DNA of 64,000 nt from Daphnia pulex. Taxonomy: Eukaryota; Arthropoda; Branchiopoda; Diplostraca; Daphniidae. Positions 36,595 through 48,900 of the stretch are shown piece after piece; position 1 is the stretch's first letter, and each line of letters opens with the position of its first letter. The notes beneath the pieces are model-generated. The model saw only the letters and a program-made list of their open reading frames with translations, made no database searches and was not told the origin of the DNA. The DNA lies in NCBI RefSeq assembly GCF_021134715.1, contig NC_060028.1:8035482-8099481 (forward strand). Direction: 5' to 3'. Both the position numbers and the translations under genes were made by a program.

Positions 36595-38617
36595 TCAGAC
36601 TTTAAATTCAACAGCGTTACTAGTCAAACCTGGGTACATGGCCAGAACGGGGGCTACTTCCTCTTGCAAAAATTCATCTACTTGCTGCGGAGCCCTACCG
36701 ATGAAAGTGGCCGGGTCTAGCAAACCCTGTATTTGATCATGGATCGGTTGAAAGTAACTGCACTGAGCGATGCGTTGAACTAAATCATTATCGCCTCCTT
36801 CCTGTTTCACCACGTTTCCGGCTTGCTGGCTTAAAACTCGGATTTGCTCGTGACATTCCTGTTTTGTTAATCGTGAATATTATGAAGTTCAGTTACCTTC
36901 ATCGTTTACAAAATGTTCAATTGGGAGTACCTGACGATCTCCGCCCGCTTTGACCATCGCCACGATTACATTTTCCGTTGCCATGAACGGAAGTTCTTGT
37001 TGGATGTATCGCTCGATTACCTGTAAATAGTTAAACACATTGATAGCTTTTAATTTTCTGAAAAGCAATATGAAACGTAGATGGTTACTTATAAATTACC
37101 TTAGGATAGACGACAAGTCCTTCGGAAATGTTCTGGACCATTTGCAACAGAGCATCAGCAGTTAGGAAGGCCTCTGCTAAGGTAATTCTTCTATTGGCGC
37201 TATCGTCCAAAGTACGCTCCATCCACTGGTTAGCCGCAGTATGGAACGGATTGGCCGCAAGTGTAATTAAATGCCGGGCAAGAGAGCAACAACGCTCTGA
37301 TCTCATTGGGTTTCTTTTGTAAGGCTGTCATAAATATTTATCGTTTCAATAAAACGAAATTTCTAACTTAAAGATTATGTTAAGAAATTAACGAACCATG
37401 GCACTTGAGCCAACTTGTGACTTCTCAAAAGGCTCTTCCATTTCTTTCCTCGAAGCTAACAGGCGTATATCAGTGCACATCTAAATAATGGAGTTCAATT
37501 TCATAACGTTGAAAATTGATATCATTGAGAAATCAAAGACTCAAATACCTTGTGAATTGACGCAGCCAAACTGCTCAAAGCAGAGACGCATTCTATATCA
37601 AGTTTCCTTGTGTATGTCTGCCCACAAATGATAAACGACCGGTTGAATCCGGCCATTTCTGTCACTAATCGATCTAGCCGTTTAACTTTTTCATGGTCCC
37701 CTACGATTTATTATGAAATGATCTGTTATCTATATATTATATCTGGTCTATTAACTAAAGGATATGGGTTGAAGATAATACCTTGAAATAACTGAAGGAA
37801 AGACGCTTGCGTTCCGGTTGTTCCCTTGACTCCACGAAATCTGAGATTGTCTCGTACACCACGAATGGCCTTTTCGTCCATGAGTAGATCTTGAATCCAG
37901 AGACATGCCCTTTTCCCAACAGTAGTCAGCTGTGCTGCCCTAAGAAAAACATTAATTTAATATGATTTTTATTTCAGATAGATGGAAATTCAAAAGAATA
38001 TTTTATACTGAAGATGTGTAAATCCTAGCGTAGGCATTGATTTGTATTCTTCAGCAAATTTTGACAATCTGCTAATGCTCTGGGCTATTTTAGGGAGGAG
38101 AATATCAAGTCCATCCTTGATGACAATTAAATCCTATACAAATCATTTTGAAAGGGTCAGAATTTGGTACAATTCATACAAGGTAAATTTCTTACTGTAT
38201 TGTCTCCCACATAGCATGAAGTCGCACCCAAATGGATGATTGGGCTTGCTGTGGGGCACTGCAATGCATAAACATGAAGATGAGCCATGACATCGTGCTT
38301 TATCTTTCTTTCTTCTGCATCTGCAGCTTTGATGTCAACATCATCAGCGTGGGATTCCATTTCAGCTACCTGAACATCAGTAACATCTAGACCTAAATCC
38401 TAAATATAGAGTATCATTAGAATCACCTGTTCCAAACTGACTTACCATAGAAAGCAAACATGAAATAAAAAGATTGGTATACTTTGGATGCTTTGGCGAG
38501 ATAGACCCACAGTTTCCTCCAAGTGGCAAACTTTTTCCTGTCGCTAAAATTGTAAGACATTTGGCCGGAGGCATAGCGAGATGACAGAGGGTTTCTGTAC
38601 GTTGCATACTCATCCAT
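36595..38617 (-). CDS. AdSL: Adenylosuccinate lyase
   Basis: Catalyses two beta-eliminations in purine synthesis: SAICAR to AICAR, and adenylosuccinate to AMP. Nine exons: 38483-38617, 38196-38398, 38008-38133, 37782-37939, 37549-37700, 37397-37480, 37100-37324, 36931-37020 and 36595-36858. Total 478 residues, against 484 in human. Key blocks: [50 protein letters not shown] and the fumarase-superfamily signature [16 protein letters not shown]. The catalytic Ser loop and His (TLGFTH) are present. No frameshift. It is convergent with the THAP gene, with 222 bp between stops. One of three nucleotide-metabolism genes in the window, but not clustered with them. Confidence 0.96.
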
Positions 38618-39045
38618 TTCGCTTTAATAAAAAGGGAAACTGAGTCGGATAGAAACTACTTTCCAAATTTCGTGCACTACCAGTACGAATCACTCGAAAA
38701 GTGATAACAAGTTTAACAACACTGCCTGCACGAAAGAATCGGACAAACTGGACAAACGAAAAGAATGTTTTCGTCTACTTCTCGACAGGGATGTCAAGTC
38801 GAACGAATCTTTTTTAATTGCAAAATTTTTAGCACATGCACATCTGCCAAGTTTGTTCTTTAAATTTTATTAATATGCTTTTTTTTATAGCTTTTTATAT
38901 TTTTATTTAAATTGATTAAACAGCGTAGACGGAAACCCAACCAAAATGGCTATTTTGAATAAAATGAATCAAGTTGTAATCAACGGGGGCTACTGTAATC
39001 AGTTCAATCGGTTCAGTCAGTTTTTCTTTTTTCTCTTGGATTAGA
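38618..39045. other. Intergenic, AdSL upstream flank
   Basis: Holds the AdSL promoter and the 3' flank of the next minus-strand gene. No exon seen. The part near 38860-38910 is very AT-rich. Confidence 0.5.
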
Positions 39046-39516
39046 TCATTGATCATTTTCCCAAGTGTCCCACGAAGCAGAATTGGGATGAATGGTTTCC
39101 ACAATATTGGTTCCCGTTTCCGCAGCAATCGTCACTAAAGCCACACCTGTTTTGGGGACGACGGACAAAAGTTCTCCGACGCAATTTCCAATGGCTGCTG
39201 TGGAATTGTTGGCTGTTGTCATGGCTTCGTTTCCACCTTTAGGATCATCACAGGCGTAATGCACCAGTCCTTTGGCGTGGCCGACAACAGGAATAGAATT
39301 TGTAATGTGATTCAAATTCTTGTTGCTGTTGCTCCACAACTGAGAGGCAGCTTCATCTTCTCCACACAGTTTGACGACTCCAGCTGCTGCGTGAGAGATG
39401 ACCGGTGTCGAAACAACAAGGTCCTTGGTCGTTTCGTTAGCACCTGAGAAATTGCCAGTAGCCACTTGACAAGTGATTTTAACGGGGCTCGTAATCCACT
39501 TGACGGCCAAGTCCAT
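39046..39516 (-). CDS. Uncharacterised 156-residue protein with internal duplication
   Basis: A single open frame from MDLAVKWITSPVKITCQVAT to ENDQ. Two related segments of about 30 residues follow each other: 37-66 begins TPVISHAAAGVVKLCGEDEA and 75-104 begins IPVVGHAKGLVHYACDDPKG. They share P-V-I/V-S/G-H-A, a G-x-V core and an Asn-rich end, so an old tandem duplication is likely. The Ala/Gly/Val-rich stretches are mildly hydrophobic, but no signal peptide or clear TM helix stands out. I do not recognise the family and give no function. The long uninterrupted frame with sensible composition, and the internal homology, argue that it is a real gene. An upstream intron in the 5' UTR is possible. 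Confidence 0.68.
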   Translation of the reverse strand: MDLAVKWITSPVKITCQVATGNFSGANETTKDLVVSTPVISHAAAGVVKLCGEDEAASQLWSNSNKNLNHITNSIPVVGHAKGLVHYACDDPKGGNEAMTTANNSTAAIGNCVGELLSVVPKTGVALVTIAAETGTNIVETIHPNSASWDTWENDQ

Positions 39517-40129
39517 TCTAGAAAACTATTGAATTTGGTTAAATTTTTCACGAAAAATTAGATCGTGTATTAGAGACAAACCTATATGGATCAAGCTCCA
39601 GCAGAAAATGTTTTTCTAATCATAAAGTAACTTGATGACATATTATCGAAACATCGTTTTGTTTATCCAAACATCTCATTGTTATCTGAGATCTCTTTCA
39701 GCCTTAAAATGCGCACATATCTAATCAGCAAGAGCGACAAGGAGGACAATGTCGCATTGAAATGTTTCATGTTCATACAGGAGATAATAGAAACTTAGAA
39801 AGTTAAATAACAACCTAAAAGTAGTTCCTTTTTCGTTCAACTCCATAGTAACACAATCACAATGATAACGCTAGTTCTCTTTTCAACCGCTAGTTTCTAA
39901 CTCAAACTGTTATGATTTTATGAATTGCTCAGTAAAACATTATTTCAAACTTCGTTTAAAATTAAAGTATAACACTTTAATTAAATATCTCTTCTGAAAA
40001 ATATTGGAATAAACAAAATGAATCGATTTAAGTTAAATAAATGACTGAATTAATAATAAAATTTAGGTAAAACCACTATAAATCACGCGCAATGAGATCT
40101 GCCAACGACGACACGCTGCACGAAAGCAA
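39517..40129. other. Intergenic, divergent upstream region
   Basis: AT-rich region between two divergent small genes, ending in the TATA box of the right-hand one. No exon found. Confidence 0.5.
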
Positions 40130-40135
40130 TATAAA
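40130..40135 (+). promoter_or_regulatory. TATA box before the repeat membrane protein
   Basis: TATAAA followed by a G run, 64-69 bp upstream of the start codon at 40199. The match and distance suit a core promoter for the gene that follows. No strong initiator is visible at the ideal distance. Confidence 0.5.
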
Positions 40136-40198
40136 GGGGGGTAATGCTGTTCTGAGGTAAGAATCGAAAAAGCCTGAAAAAAGCTCAGTTACATCAAA

Positions 40199-40630
40199 AT
40201 GGAAGGCTACACTTTAAACCCTGCAAGATGTGTTGCCTTTGCTTCATCTCTAGTTCTCCTAGGCTGCTTGACAGGCTTGATAGTGATGTTGGCCACTATG
40301 CATCAATGTACATCGTCATGCCCAACCAGCCCAGACAGCATCAAACCTGACGTATTGGTAAATGTGGTTGCCCCGGAGCAACCGAACCCGAATCAACCGG
40401 AGCAACCGAACCCGAATCAACCGGAGCAACCGAACCCGAATCAACCGGAGCAACCAATCCCTGTCGACGGTACCACCAACAACGTCCTTGAAGTCTCGAT
40501 AACCTCAATAACAACTTCTGAAATTTACAAACAAGAGAAATCCCCCGACGGTAAAAATGTTGCCTCAGATTCTAACGCACTAATTGTGTTCGATCCATCG
40601 CCGGTCAACTCCGGAACGACCAAGAAGTGA
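40199..40630 (+). CDS. Small single-pass membrane protein with PEQPNPNQ repeats
   Basis: A single exon of 143 residues. The start MEGYTLNPARC leads into one hydrophobic helix (about 13-34, VAFASSLVLLGCLTGLIVML), then a Cys-containing spacer and a Pro/Asn/Gln repeat. The repeat is three exact copies of EQPNPNQP plus a partial fourth. The tail is Ser/Thr-rich and ends GTTKK. The short basic N-terminus suggests either an uncleaved signal anchor with the repeat outside the cell, or a signal peptide. A TATA box precedes it and AATAAA follows near 40711, so expression is credible. I recognise no family. The repeat could be a flexible extracellular stalk. Confidence 0.65.
   Translation: MEGYTLNPARCVAFASSLVLLGCLTGLIVMLATMHQCTSSCPTSPDSIKPDVLVNVVAPEQPNPNQPEQPNPNQPEQPNPNQPEQPIPVDGTTNNVLEVSITSITTSEIYKQEKSPDGKNVASDSNALIVFDPSPVNSGTTKK
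40376..40447 (+). repeat. Exact 24-bp tandem repeat in coding sequence
   Basis: Three identical copies at 40376-40399, 40400-40423 and 40424-40447, then a diverged partial copy from 40448. The unit is in frame and encodes EQPNPNQP. Lack of any difference between copies, even at third codon positions, points to very recent expansion or ongoing homogenisation. Copy number is therefore likely to vary between individuals. Confidence 0.85.
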
Positions 40631-41021
40631 GCGCAGCCTCGGCTTGTTTGAAGCTAACTTGATTGAACAACGCATAATTTAAATTTCTGATATGATGTCA
40701 AATTTCGTCCAATAAAAAATATTAAAAAACCAAAATGTTTTCAAAGAATCTTTTTATTATTATTGTTGTTCTGAACGATAGGTGCGAATTATAATTGTCT
40801 GGCCTGCAAAATTTGAGTTCATCTTTTCCATATAATAATAATCATTTCAGGCCTATACACGCGGTCAAACATCATTCAAATAATTCACAATCAATATTAT
40901 ACCTAAAATTATGTACACTTATAATTCTGGATTGACGTGGGACAATTTTTTCCAAATTAAAAAAAGAACTCACGAACTTATCATTTTGAGTCACGATATT
41001 ATTTTCCCTTTTTAAATCTTT
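40631..41021. other. Convergent 3' flanks
   Basis: Contains AATAAA near 40711, a polyadenylation signal for the plus-strand repeat protein, and the 3' flank of the minus-strand TARP gene. No exon. Confidence 0.55.
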
Positions 41022-42964
41022 CTAGACGGCCGTGATCCTTCTGAGCGAGCCGTCGTAATTGGTACCGGAAGAATGACTGCGCTGATGCCTCGGGTGAAAA
41101 ATCACGGCATCATCTTCATCGTCGTCGTCCAAGTGATCCCTGCTGCGACGATGGCTGCTGATGCTCATGTCCGTCCGAGCCGTGAATTCTTCATCTCCGG
41201 GAGTCGTCACGGCAGCGCTGCAGAGCGTGCTGGTGGTCTGGTCACGCGGGAGAGTGTTGCAGACATAGGGCGGCATCTGTTGGCGGCAATTGTTGTCAGC
41301 CGGAATGACGGCCGGCACCGTCACGTGACCAGCCCCGTGACACTGGTAGCAAATTGTCGTCTGCTGCTGCTGGTGTAGCTGTACCGCGTTATTGCCTCCG
41401 GACGATCCGGCCGCGACTTTGTAGTTGCTGTTCTCCGAGTCGGTGCTGAACTGTCGCCGATCGTGGACCAGCATCCGGCTGAAGGCCGTTATGTCCGGCA
41501 TGTCACGCTCTTGACTTTGCTGCTTCTGGTAATTGTGGTGGCGCCGGATGGCCGACAGCGGCGGAGCGGCACCAGTTGCCGGACTGTGAACGGTCACGTA
41601 AGACGAACGTTCCGTTGCAAGAAGCTGCTGCTGCTGGTAATGGACGGGGCAATCTCTCGGGTATCCGGACGTAACGGCCGGCGGCGGAGTCGGAATGGAA
41701 ACGGATTCGTCATCGATGGAAGCCACTCCGCCGATGGAGGAGCAAGGGCACGGGATTTTGACGAAACCGTTGCACTGATTCGTCGGCTGGAATAAGGATT
41801 CGCTGGGATGATGATGGTAACAATGGGGAAGGCAAGCTGGCGTTAGGGGGTTGGTCATGGGGTGGTGGTGATGGTTCATCTGTGACGGCGGGGGAGGCGG
41901 AGGAACAATGGCCAGAAGGTGACCGTGGGCTGCCGTGTAACCCAAATCGACTGGCGTCTGGACCAGAGCTAAAGTCATTTTCCGGTGCATTTCCTTTTTG
42001 GCAATTCGATTTCGGTGCCAATAAATGAACAGGAAAATGGCAGAAGTACCGGCTACCTGTTTTATACCAAATAAATATTTTAAGGTATAATTTAAAAAAT
42101 CAATTGAAGTATAAAATGATATACCTCGCCAGCTAAGAAACCGGTGACTACCAAATGGAAACTGTAGCCGTAGGTGTAAGTGAACATTGGCGGTTGTAAT
42201 GATGAGCTGGGCCTTAATTTACTTCCGATTTCAGCCGTGAAAACCGAAACGTAGACAACCAGGCCGAGTAAAAGTAACAATCCTGAATAAAAATTTAACA
42301 ACAAAAATTAATTCGATCAAAATTAAAAAAAACAATTACAATCGAAATAAAATACCGGAAAGGATAAAAGTGACGCCGGATAGAAAAGTGCAATAGCGTC
42401 TCCTGGGTGCAAAGTGTCCGAGGAAACATGAAATCTCTCCGACGACCAACAGAGCAGTGGCCATGAAAAAGAACGGAGCCGACCTCAAGACCGCATCTGT
42501 TGAAATCAAAATAAATAAGTATTAATGTATCCATTAGGAGCTGACCGGGAATAATAATAATAAAACTTCTTTTACAAGGGATTGAGAGTGTCGAGTCATT
42601 GGGATCGGGACTGTACTCTTCCGTTGGGAAATAATCGATGTTGAAACAGTAGCGTTCCGTCTCTCCGGCTGAAAATAAAACACCCGCGTCATTTGAATTT
42701 CAATTTGATGGTCTATAAATGATTTAAGCGAAATGTAGTACGATTGGTGTAGCAAAGAGTCCAGAGTCCGCTGACTGTGAATTTGGAGAGGTACTCGAGT
42801 TCAGGATCTCCGGTTCGGTTGAATTTCGGGTTGGACATTTTCTCTTCGCTGTAGAGCCAATGGCCGGTGACGAGTCCGATGGCGACGGTGACGAACGCCA
42901 TGGAGGCCGACAGCGGAGTGAGCAGCCGGAGTAGGCGGATGGCCGCATCCAAATCGACAGTCAT
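41022..42964 (-). CDS. stg1: Stargazin-like TARP / calcium channel gamma subunit
   Basis: Auxiliary four-pass membrane protein. In animals this family traffics and tunes AMPA-type glutamate receptors and calcium channels. Five exons: 42742-42964, 42576-42668, 42356-42496, 42125-42282 and 41022-42056. Total 549 residues. TM1 is near the N-terminus (SASMAFVTVAIGLVTGHWLY), the extracellular claudin-type motif is SGLWTLC, then three more TM helices, the last with YGYSFHLVVTGFLAGEVAG. The cytosolic tail (about 330 residues) is long, with His, Gln and Pro runs. It ends RRITAV, a class I PDZ ligand like the RRTTPV end of vertebrate stargazin. The tail is longer than in mammals. A minus-strand donor near 44391 and an acceptor near 43068 suggest a non-coding first exon upstream. 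Confidence 0.88.
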
Positions 42965-45900
42965 GCTGCTGAGACTGGATGCTTGAGAAGATGATCCAAT
43001 CCAACTCCATCAGCTGTCGACTTCCACCTCATATCCTTTTCTTGTTATGGGAGGAAAGATGCAATTCCTGAACATCAAACACAAAAAATAAAATCTATTG
43101 TTCTTTCTTTTTCCTTCCACATCTAATCTATATCGCTATGTGCAGTCTATATATATAATTTGATCCAGCATGTGCGCCTTAAACGCCAGCAAACGGAGGA
43201 GAACCGAAGAAGCGTGGGAAGGCGACATCATGCGCATAGAATGAACACGTACACAACCGACCAGCAGCAGCAGCACACCAGTAAGTAAGAGTTTCTAAAG
43301 ATAAATATAGAGAGAAAAGAATAAAGGGAGAAAAAGAGAGAGAAAAAAGAGATGCTAGCTAAGACCGAATCGAGTGGAATGATTGCAACGAGAAGCAAAT
43401 CAATCAGTTCGATCGACGACGTAGCTATAAGTCAATCGTCGGCTCATATCCGCTCTCTTCGCTGCACTGGGACACACGCTCGAGCGCATAGAACGAAGAG
43501 AAAAAAAAAGAAAAAGACTTTTGTGCAATAGCTTATGTAATAATAAGAAAATGTGAAAAAATAACCTTTGGTATAGACTGGGTGCTATTTAGGCCCCGGC
43601 ATTTAAGAACAAAAGTTAATTACTGGAGATGACAAAAGGGGGTGATATTGTTTGCTCGTTTCCATGGCAACGAGAGAATCAGGATATTCCGACACTTGAA
43701 AACAAATAAAACGGACCGTGAATGATGTCGAAATTGAATTTCGAGAAGATTGACGTTGGTTATAAACGCGCTCATCAATTCCTATTTTTTTTTTTTTTTT
43801 CAAAAGAACCGCCCAAAATATCTGATGGCAGGTCCACATCATTTATCACTCGGCGCGTCTTTTGTTATAACATTTATTAAATGGTCATCAAAAGTGATGT
43901 TGCCGCTATTACACGGGCGGGAACTGCTGATGGCAGTGACGCAAAGTATCTTATAGTGTGCGGGAGAAGAAGAAGAACAAGAAGAAGAAGAAGAAGAGGT
44001 TGGAGGTTAAAGCAAAATCAGCGCGGCGGTCGCGTGATTAGATTCGTCGCCAAGAGGCCACGTTTTTTCTGTGTGTATTTTCCCTTTTTCTTTTATATTA
44101 TTTGACCGAATCAGGCACGTAAAAATAAATATCTAAATAAATCCCCCCCTCCCCCAACCCCTCTTGTCCTACGGGCAAACGGCGTTGAATGCGTAAGACG
44201 ACAGCACACGCGGCTCCCGCACCGCCGAAGCTTCTCGTTAGCTCCAATTACTCGCAAGAGTTTTTCTCTTATTCTTTTTCTTATTATTTAGACTTTTTCT
44301 ACTGTATTTCCTTTCTTATATAATAGATCACACTAAAATCTAACTATAATATAACAGGCGCATAGAAAATTTAAATGAATCAACTTACCCAACATCGGCT
44401 AGCTCGCTTGTGTGTCCTGTGTGCAGAGATATGATGGATTCCAGTGGCTCCTGTATTATTCACGACTCAATTGAATGCCGGGATAAGTGGTATAAGAAAT
44501 AGGGGGCGCGGTCACTAGTAGAGCACGTCTGATCACGACGACGGCTAGCGACTGAATGCCTCGGTCAAATCGGGATGAGGGGTAACTCTCTGTTACATAG
44601 GTCTGGTGCTGGAGGGGGTGTTGGCCGAATAGCTCGGAATCATTCTTTTTTTTCTATATATATATAATCCCGAAAACTATAATGAGAGTCAGACGAGTCA
44701 TTGTCAAAGTGATGGTAATTACATGACCGCCGGATGACAGGACATGACTGCAACTCTTAGGAGCCGAGCGCTCACATCATTTTCTCGCCTCCCCCTCTAC
44801 ACATGGAAGGAGCTAGTGAGGCCATAATAAATAGCTCTCAGGAGCAGCAGGAGCAGCAGGAGAATTTTTTAGCCTTTCAAAGTTGTCAGACTTCAACCGG
44901 ATTCGTTGCTCGTTGATTCGATCTAGTCTCGGAGCTCGGCGGGCGTCTAGTCCCGGCGGCGACGTGGACGCCATTCATCACGCTGGAAAATGCAGGCTGG
45001 GGTGTGGCTGGGAGATGGGGATATGACATTGTTTCAACTCCCATCAGTTGATTCAATCCTTCCCTTAAGGCCATGAACAAAATGGAGAGAAGAGAGAATC
45101 CTGTGTATAGTGTCTAATATTAACTCAAATTGTTGAATAATAAATCAAAACGACGAGAGAGCTAGTATATACTATTATACCCTCCGGAGTTTCATTACAT
45201 CTTTTTGGACGATGGAGTTGTAACTGCATCAGAAAATTGTATACGAGGAGCATTTTCTATTGTGGCGTATTTAAAAGGATCGATCCTTAATCCTTATATT
45301 TATTCCGGGAAAGATTGCGGAGACCATGGACTTATTTTTCTTTTCTCTGATACTTATTATAATCGACACGATTGGGTGTTAAATGAAATTGGGTACAAAT
45401 CTGGGGGAGGGGTGTACAATTTTCGAAGGTCGAAATCGTTTTGTTTGATCAAATTTGCATTAGGACAACCTTGATTTTATTTTTCTCGCCCATTCCCCTG
45501 TTTCGAAAATGGAAATAGAAAATCGGTTATGAATCCAAGCCTTTTTTTAAATTTTTATTCCAATTTTTAGCGGCCATCATGGATTTCCATAGTTGAGGAA
45601 TGGGAGAGAAAAAATATTCGTTTGAGAGAAATATTCGTTTTCTTCTTTTCATAAAAAAGATGTACAAAATCTGCAATTTGCATATTTTTTACAGGGGCGT
45701 AATACTAGTCATTATTTGGAACTACAAAGGTGTGTACAAAATTACACCACCACCAGAAAAGGAGGTGTAAACTGAGTTGCGTAAACCAAACAGTTTCGTC
45801 TTTGGCGATCCTTTTGACACGTGGATAAATCACTCGACTCGTAAACTTTAGATAGTAGACTGACTATGCTCTGGTATATTGTACACACAGAAGAGTATTG

Positions 45901-48900
45901 ACACAGTTGTTCTCCCTTACTGCGTGCTGTTTACCCATATAACAAGAGCAAGTTGAGTGGACGGAATGACACGAACGAAAACATAAAAGAGGGATCCCAT
46001 TTCTCGGCTATCATAAAATCAAATGTTATCATTTGATTTGATTGTTTTTTACCCCCAGTAATAAACAATCTAACGAGGTTATCGAATAAGTTTAGAGTTG
46101 ATGTCTCCCACCATGTTTTCAATGAACGTTTATTACACTTGGCCGAGAGAGATTTCGGATTTATGCGGCCAGCAGTTTCGCTCTATTTATAGCGACGACT
46201 TTTGATTCTATTCTTCGCTTGATATTCGCCAACTTTCGAATCTTTTCTCTTCTTTATCCTCGGTCGTCAATGGATGGAATATAAAGGGTGGACAAAAAAA
46301 AATAGGCGATTGCTGGGACACGGCCAGAGATTTGCCTCTACACAGTAGAGCCTCTAATGCTCTTTTTTTTTCTTTTTGGGGAAGCTTGTTATGTCAACGG
46401 CTACACACACAGAGACTCTCTCTCTATACAGAAGAGATTGTATGTATAACATATTGATCAGCTGGTGCCAATCTTTTGAGGGAAAAAAAGCTTTTGTTGC
46501 TTTTAGCCCGGCCGAGGAAAATGATCAGGATTCTTAAATCCCTTCTTTGGAATATAACGAGTCATTATGCAAATGATGCCAACAGTATATACTATATACA
46601 TCTATATACGTCAAAGGGATTAGAAGTTTCAATCAAGTCACTTAGATATTGCTTAGGGGATTAATCAAATCGATCAAAGATCTTTTGTGCGCTGCTGCAC
46701 AGAGAGCTGGAAGAGTAGTAGTATTGTACATCTCCCTATTCCGTCCGACTGTATATCCATCGATCGGCACACACAAAACGGACGGCAACAAAAAAAGAAG
46801 AAGAACCATCACACGAGTTTTATAGGTTTACACAAAAAGATAGAGGAGGAAAAAATCCCGGATTTTCCACAGATAGTAGGAACAGCAGCAGCAGTCATCA
46901 TCGAAAGTTGCCACCATTGAAGCCAGGCCAGAATCTTGAACGAGTACAACTCCCGAGGGCTTTTTCACGCACACAAGGGAAGAAAGAAGATTTTTCTTTT
47001 ATTATTTTTACTTGATCGATGGATCCTCTTCTTCTTCTTCCAGTCTTTTAGCCACTCAACAAGCTTTTTCCTGTCTAAAAGTTGTTACGGTTTATATTCT
47101 TGTCTCCTTTTTCTTCTTATTTCTTCGACAAATTCCGAACCTAATCAAATGCGTGCGGATCAATTCATTCGATCGAAATTTTTTTATTTTGAAGCGAAAG
47201 AAAAGGATCGGCTGGATACATACATCGCTCTCTATAGGATCATTTTCTCCATTCCGATCGGATGGTTCTCCCTCTCCTGGATATATATCATCACGCTCCT
47301 TTCAATCTGGATTCCGTGATGTGAAACAAGTTCCCCCGGTCGATATTTTGCGGGATTTTCCGCTAATTAGCATAGCACATTATCTGTTCAAGGTAATTGG
47401 AAATTCGATCGACCACGTCTATTTATTTCATCAGCCTTTTATAGCTGAGATATAGGCTATACACATTCAGGTATATCTAATAATCTATTAGGAAAATGAA
47501 TAATAACTCTATATTACTTAAAAAGGAAAAGTGATCCTGGCGGAACTAGGCAACACGTAATCGGCTTGAGCTCTGATGTGTATATGGTCCGGGTTTAGTA
47601 GAAGACGATGTATATACATGCATGGTATAAATCTCTACAGAAATATACGTTCGATAAAAATAGATATCAAACGGAAATCAAAGTTAAGTGCCGTACCATA
47701 AGCCGCTCAGCGCCGTATATTTATAGAGCCTATATGTATAGCGCTAGGGATCAATGCGATTTTCTCTCTCTTGTATAATACACACACACACGCACTAATG
47801 ATGCTCCTGATGATGCATCAACGGATTACAGTTGCACCGGACCCTCTAATTGGACGACTCTAAACCGCAACCTATTTTCCCTTATTTATTCCAAATCGTG
47901 AAAGAGGAATACATACAAACAGCAGCCAAGAGTTGCTATTTAGCCTGTATGAATATAAGATTTTGATATTCCAAATTGAGTTGCTAATGAAAGTCACAAA
48001 ATTTCCGCACTGGGTTTTATCACGGCTAGAACCACATGCACGGGAGGGTAAAAATCGATGGATCGATGTGTGTTTGTGCTGTTCAATCGCCTGTGCAACA
48101 TTCGATGGGACAGTAAATTAAATTTCATCCCGTGCTGGATATTAACTTTGGCCCCCAAAAAAGGATTTGAGATCTATTAAATGTCGAATCGAATCCATTC
48201 ACACAGCTAGTCGAGTCTCTCCGGCAGATAAAAACGTCCATCCTGTTGTGCTGCTGTCTAAGGACCCTGGAAAGAATATTCCATAAATCACAAAGTGAGC
48301 TAGAGCTATAGCCCCATACATATAACAGACAGGACCCTGCTGGCTGGCTGGCTGGAGGAGGGTCTAGTGAACTCTATTCCCGGTTTTTGATAATAGAGAA
48401 TCTAAGAGAGGGAAACTCCCGCCGTCACTTTTATACAACGGAGACTCTTGAGAGAATATACGCCCCAGCCATTTTTTGGGTTACCAGAAGAGAGCTGCTG
48501 GATGGGTAGTAGGCCAAGGCAGGCCAAGGTTGTGATGATGCTGCTGTATCTTTCCTTTTTATTTCTTCTTTCTTCAAGAGAAGAGGTGGACACACAGCTT
48601 AAGAAATAACTATATAACCGTAAGAGAAAAGAAGACAAAAACAGTTTCCGTGCGAGAGAGGGAAGTATAAAAAAAGAGAAGAAATATACGAGATGATGGG
48701 AAAAGAAAAGGAGGAAATGATTGGATCGGTCGACTTTTTTCCCGTTTTTTTTTTTATCACGCTCAACGATCGATGCTGCTCTGGTCGGCGATGGATGACC
48801 TCCAAAACGGCCCCAGCGTCAAATAGCCTTTTTATATTTAGAAATATACAGTTATTTGAAAGGAAAAAAAACGCTAGACTCGGCGCAAAATATATCTTTT

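Noticed and set aside
41073-41795. Plus-strand frames opposite the TARP tail
   Set aside because: Antisense of low-complexity His/Gln/Pro codons in the last TARP exon.
45205-45474. 89-codon open frame in the TARP-MBOAT7 gap
   Set aside because: Isolated, no homology I recognise and no promoter or splice context. Such frames are expected by chance in 8 kb.
46936-47455. Overlapping plus-strand frames of 127 and 147 codons
   Set aside because: Phe/Ser-rich products of pyrimidine-rich DNA, two frames open at once, no protein signature.
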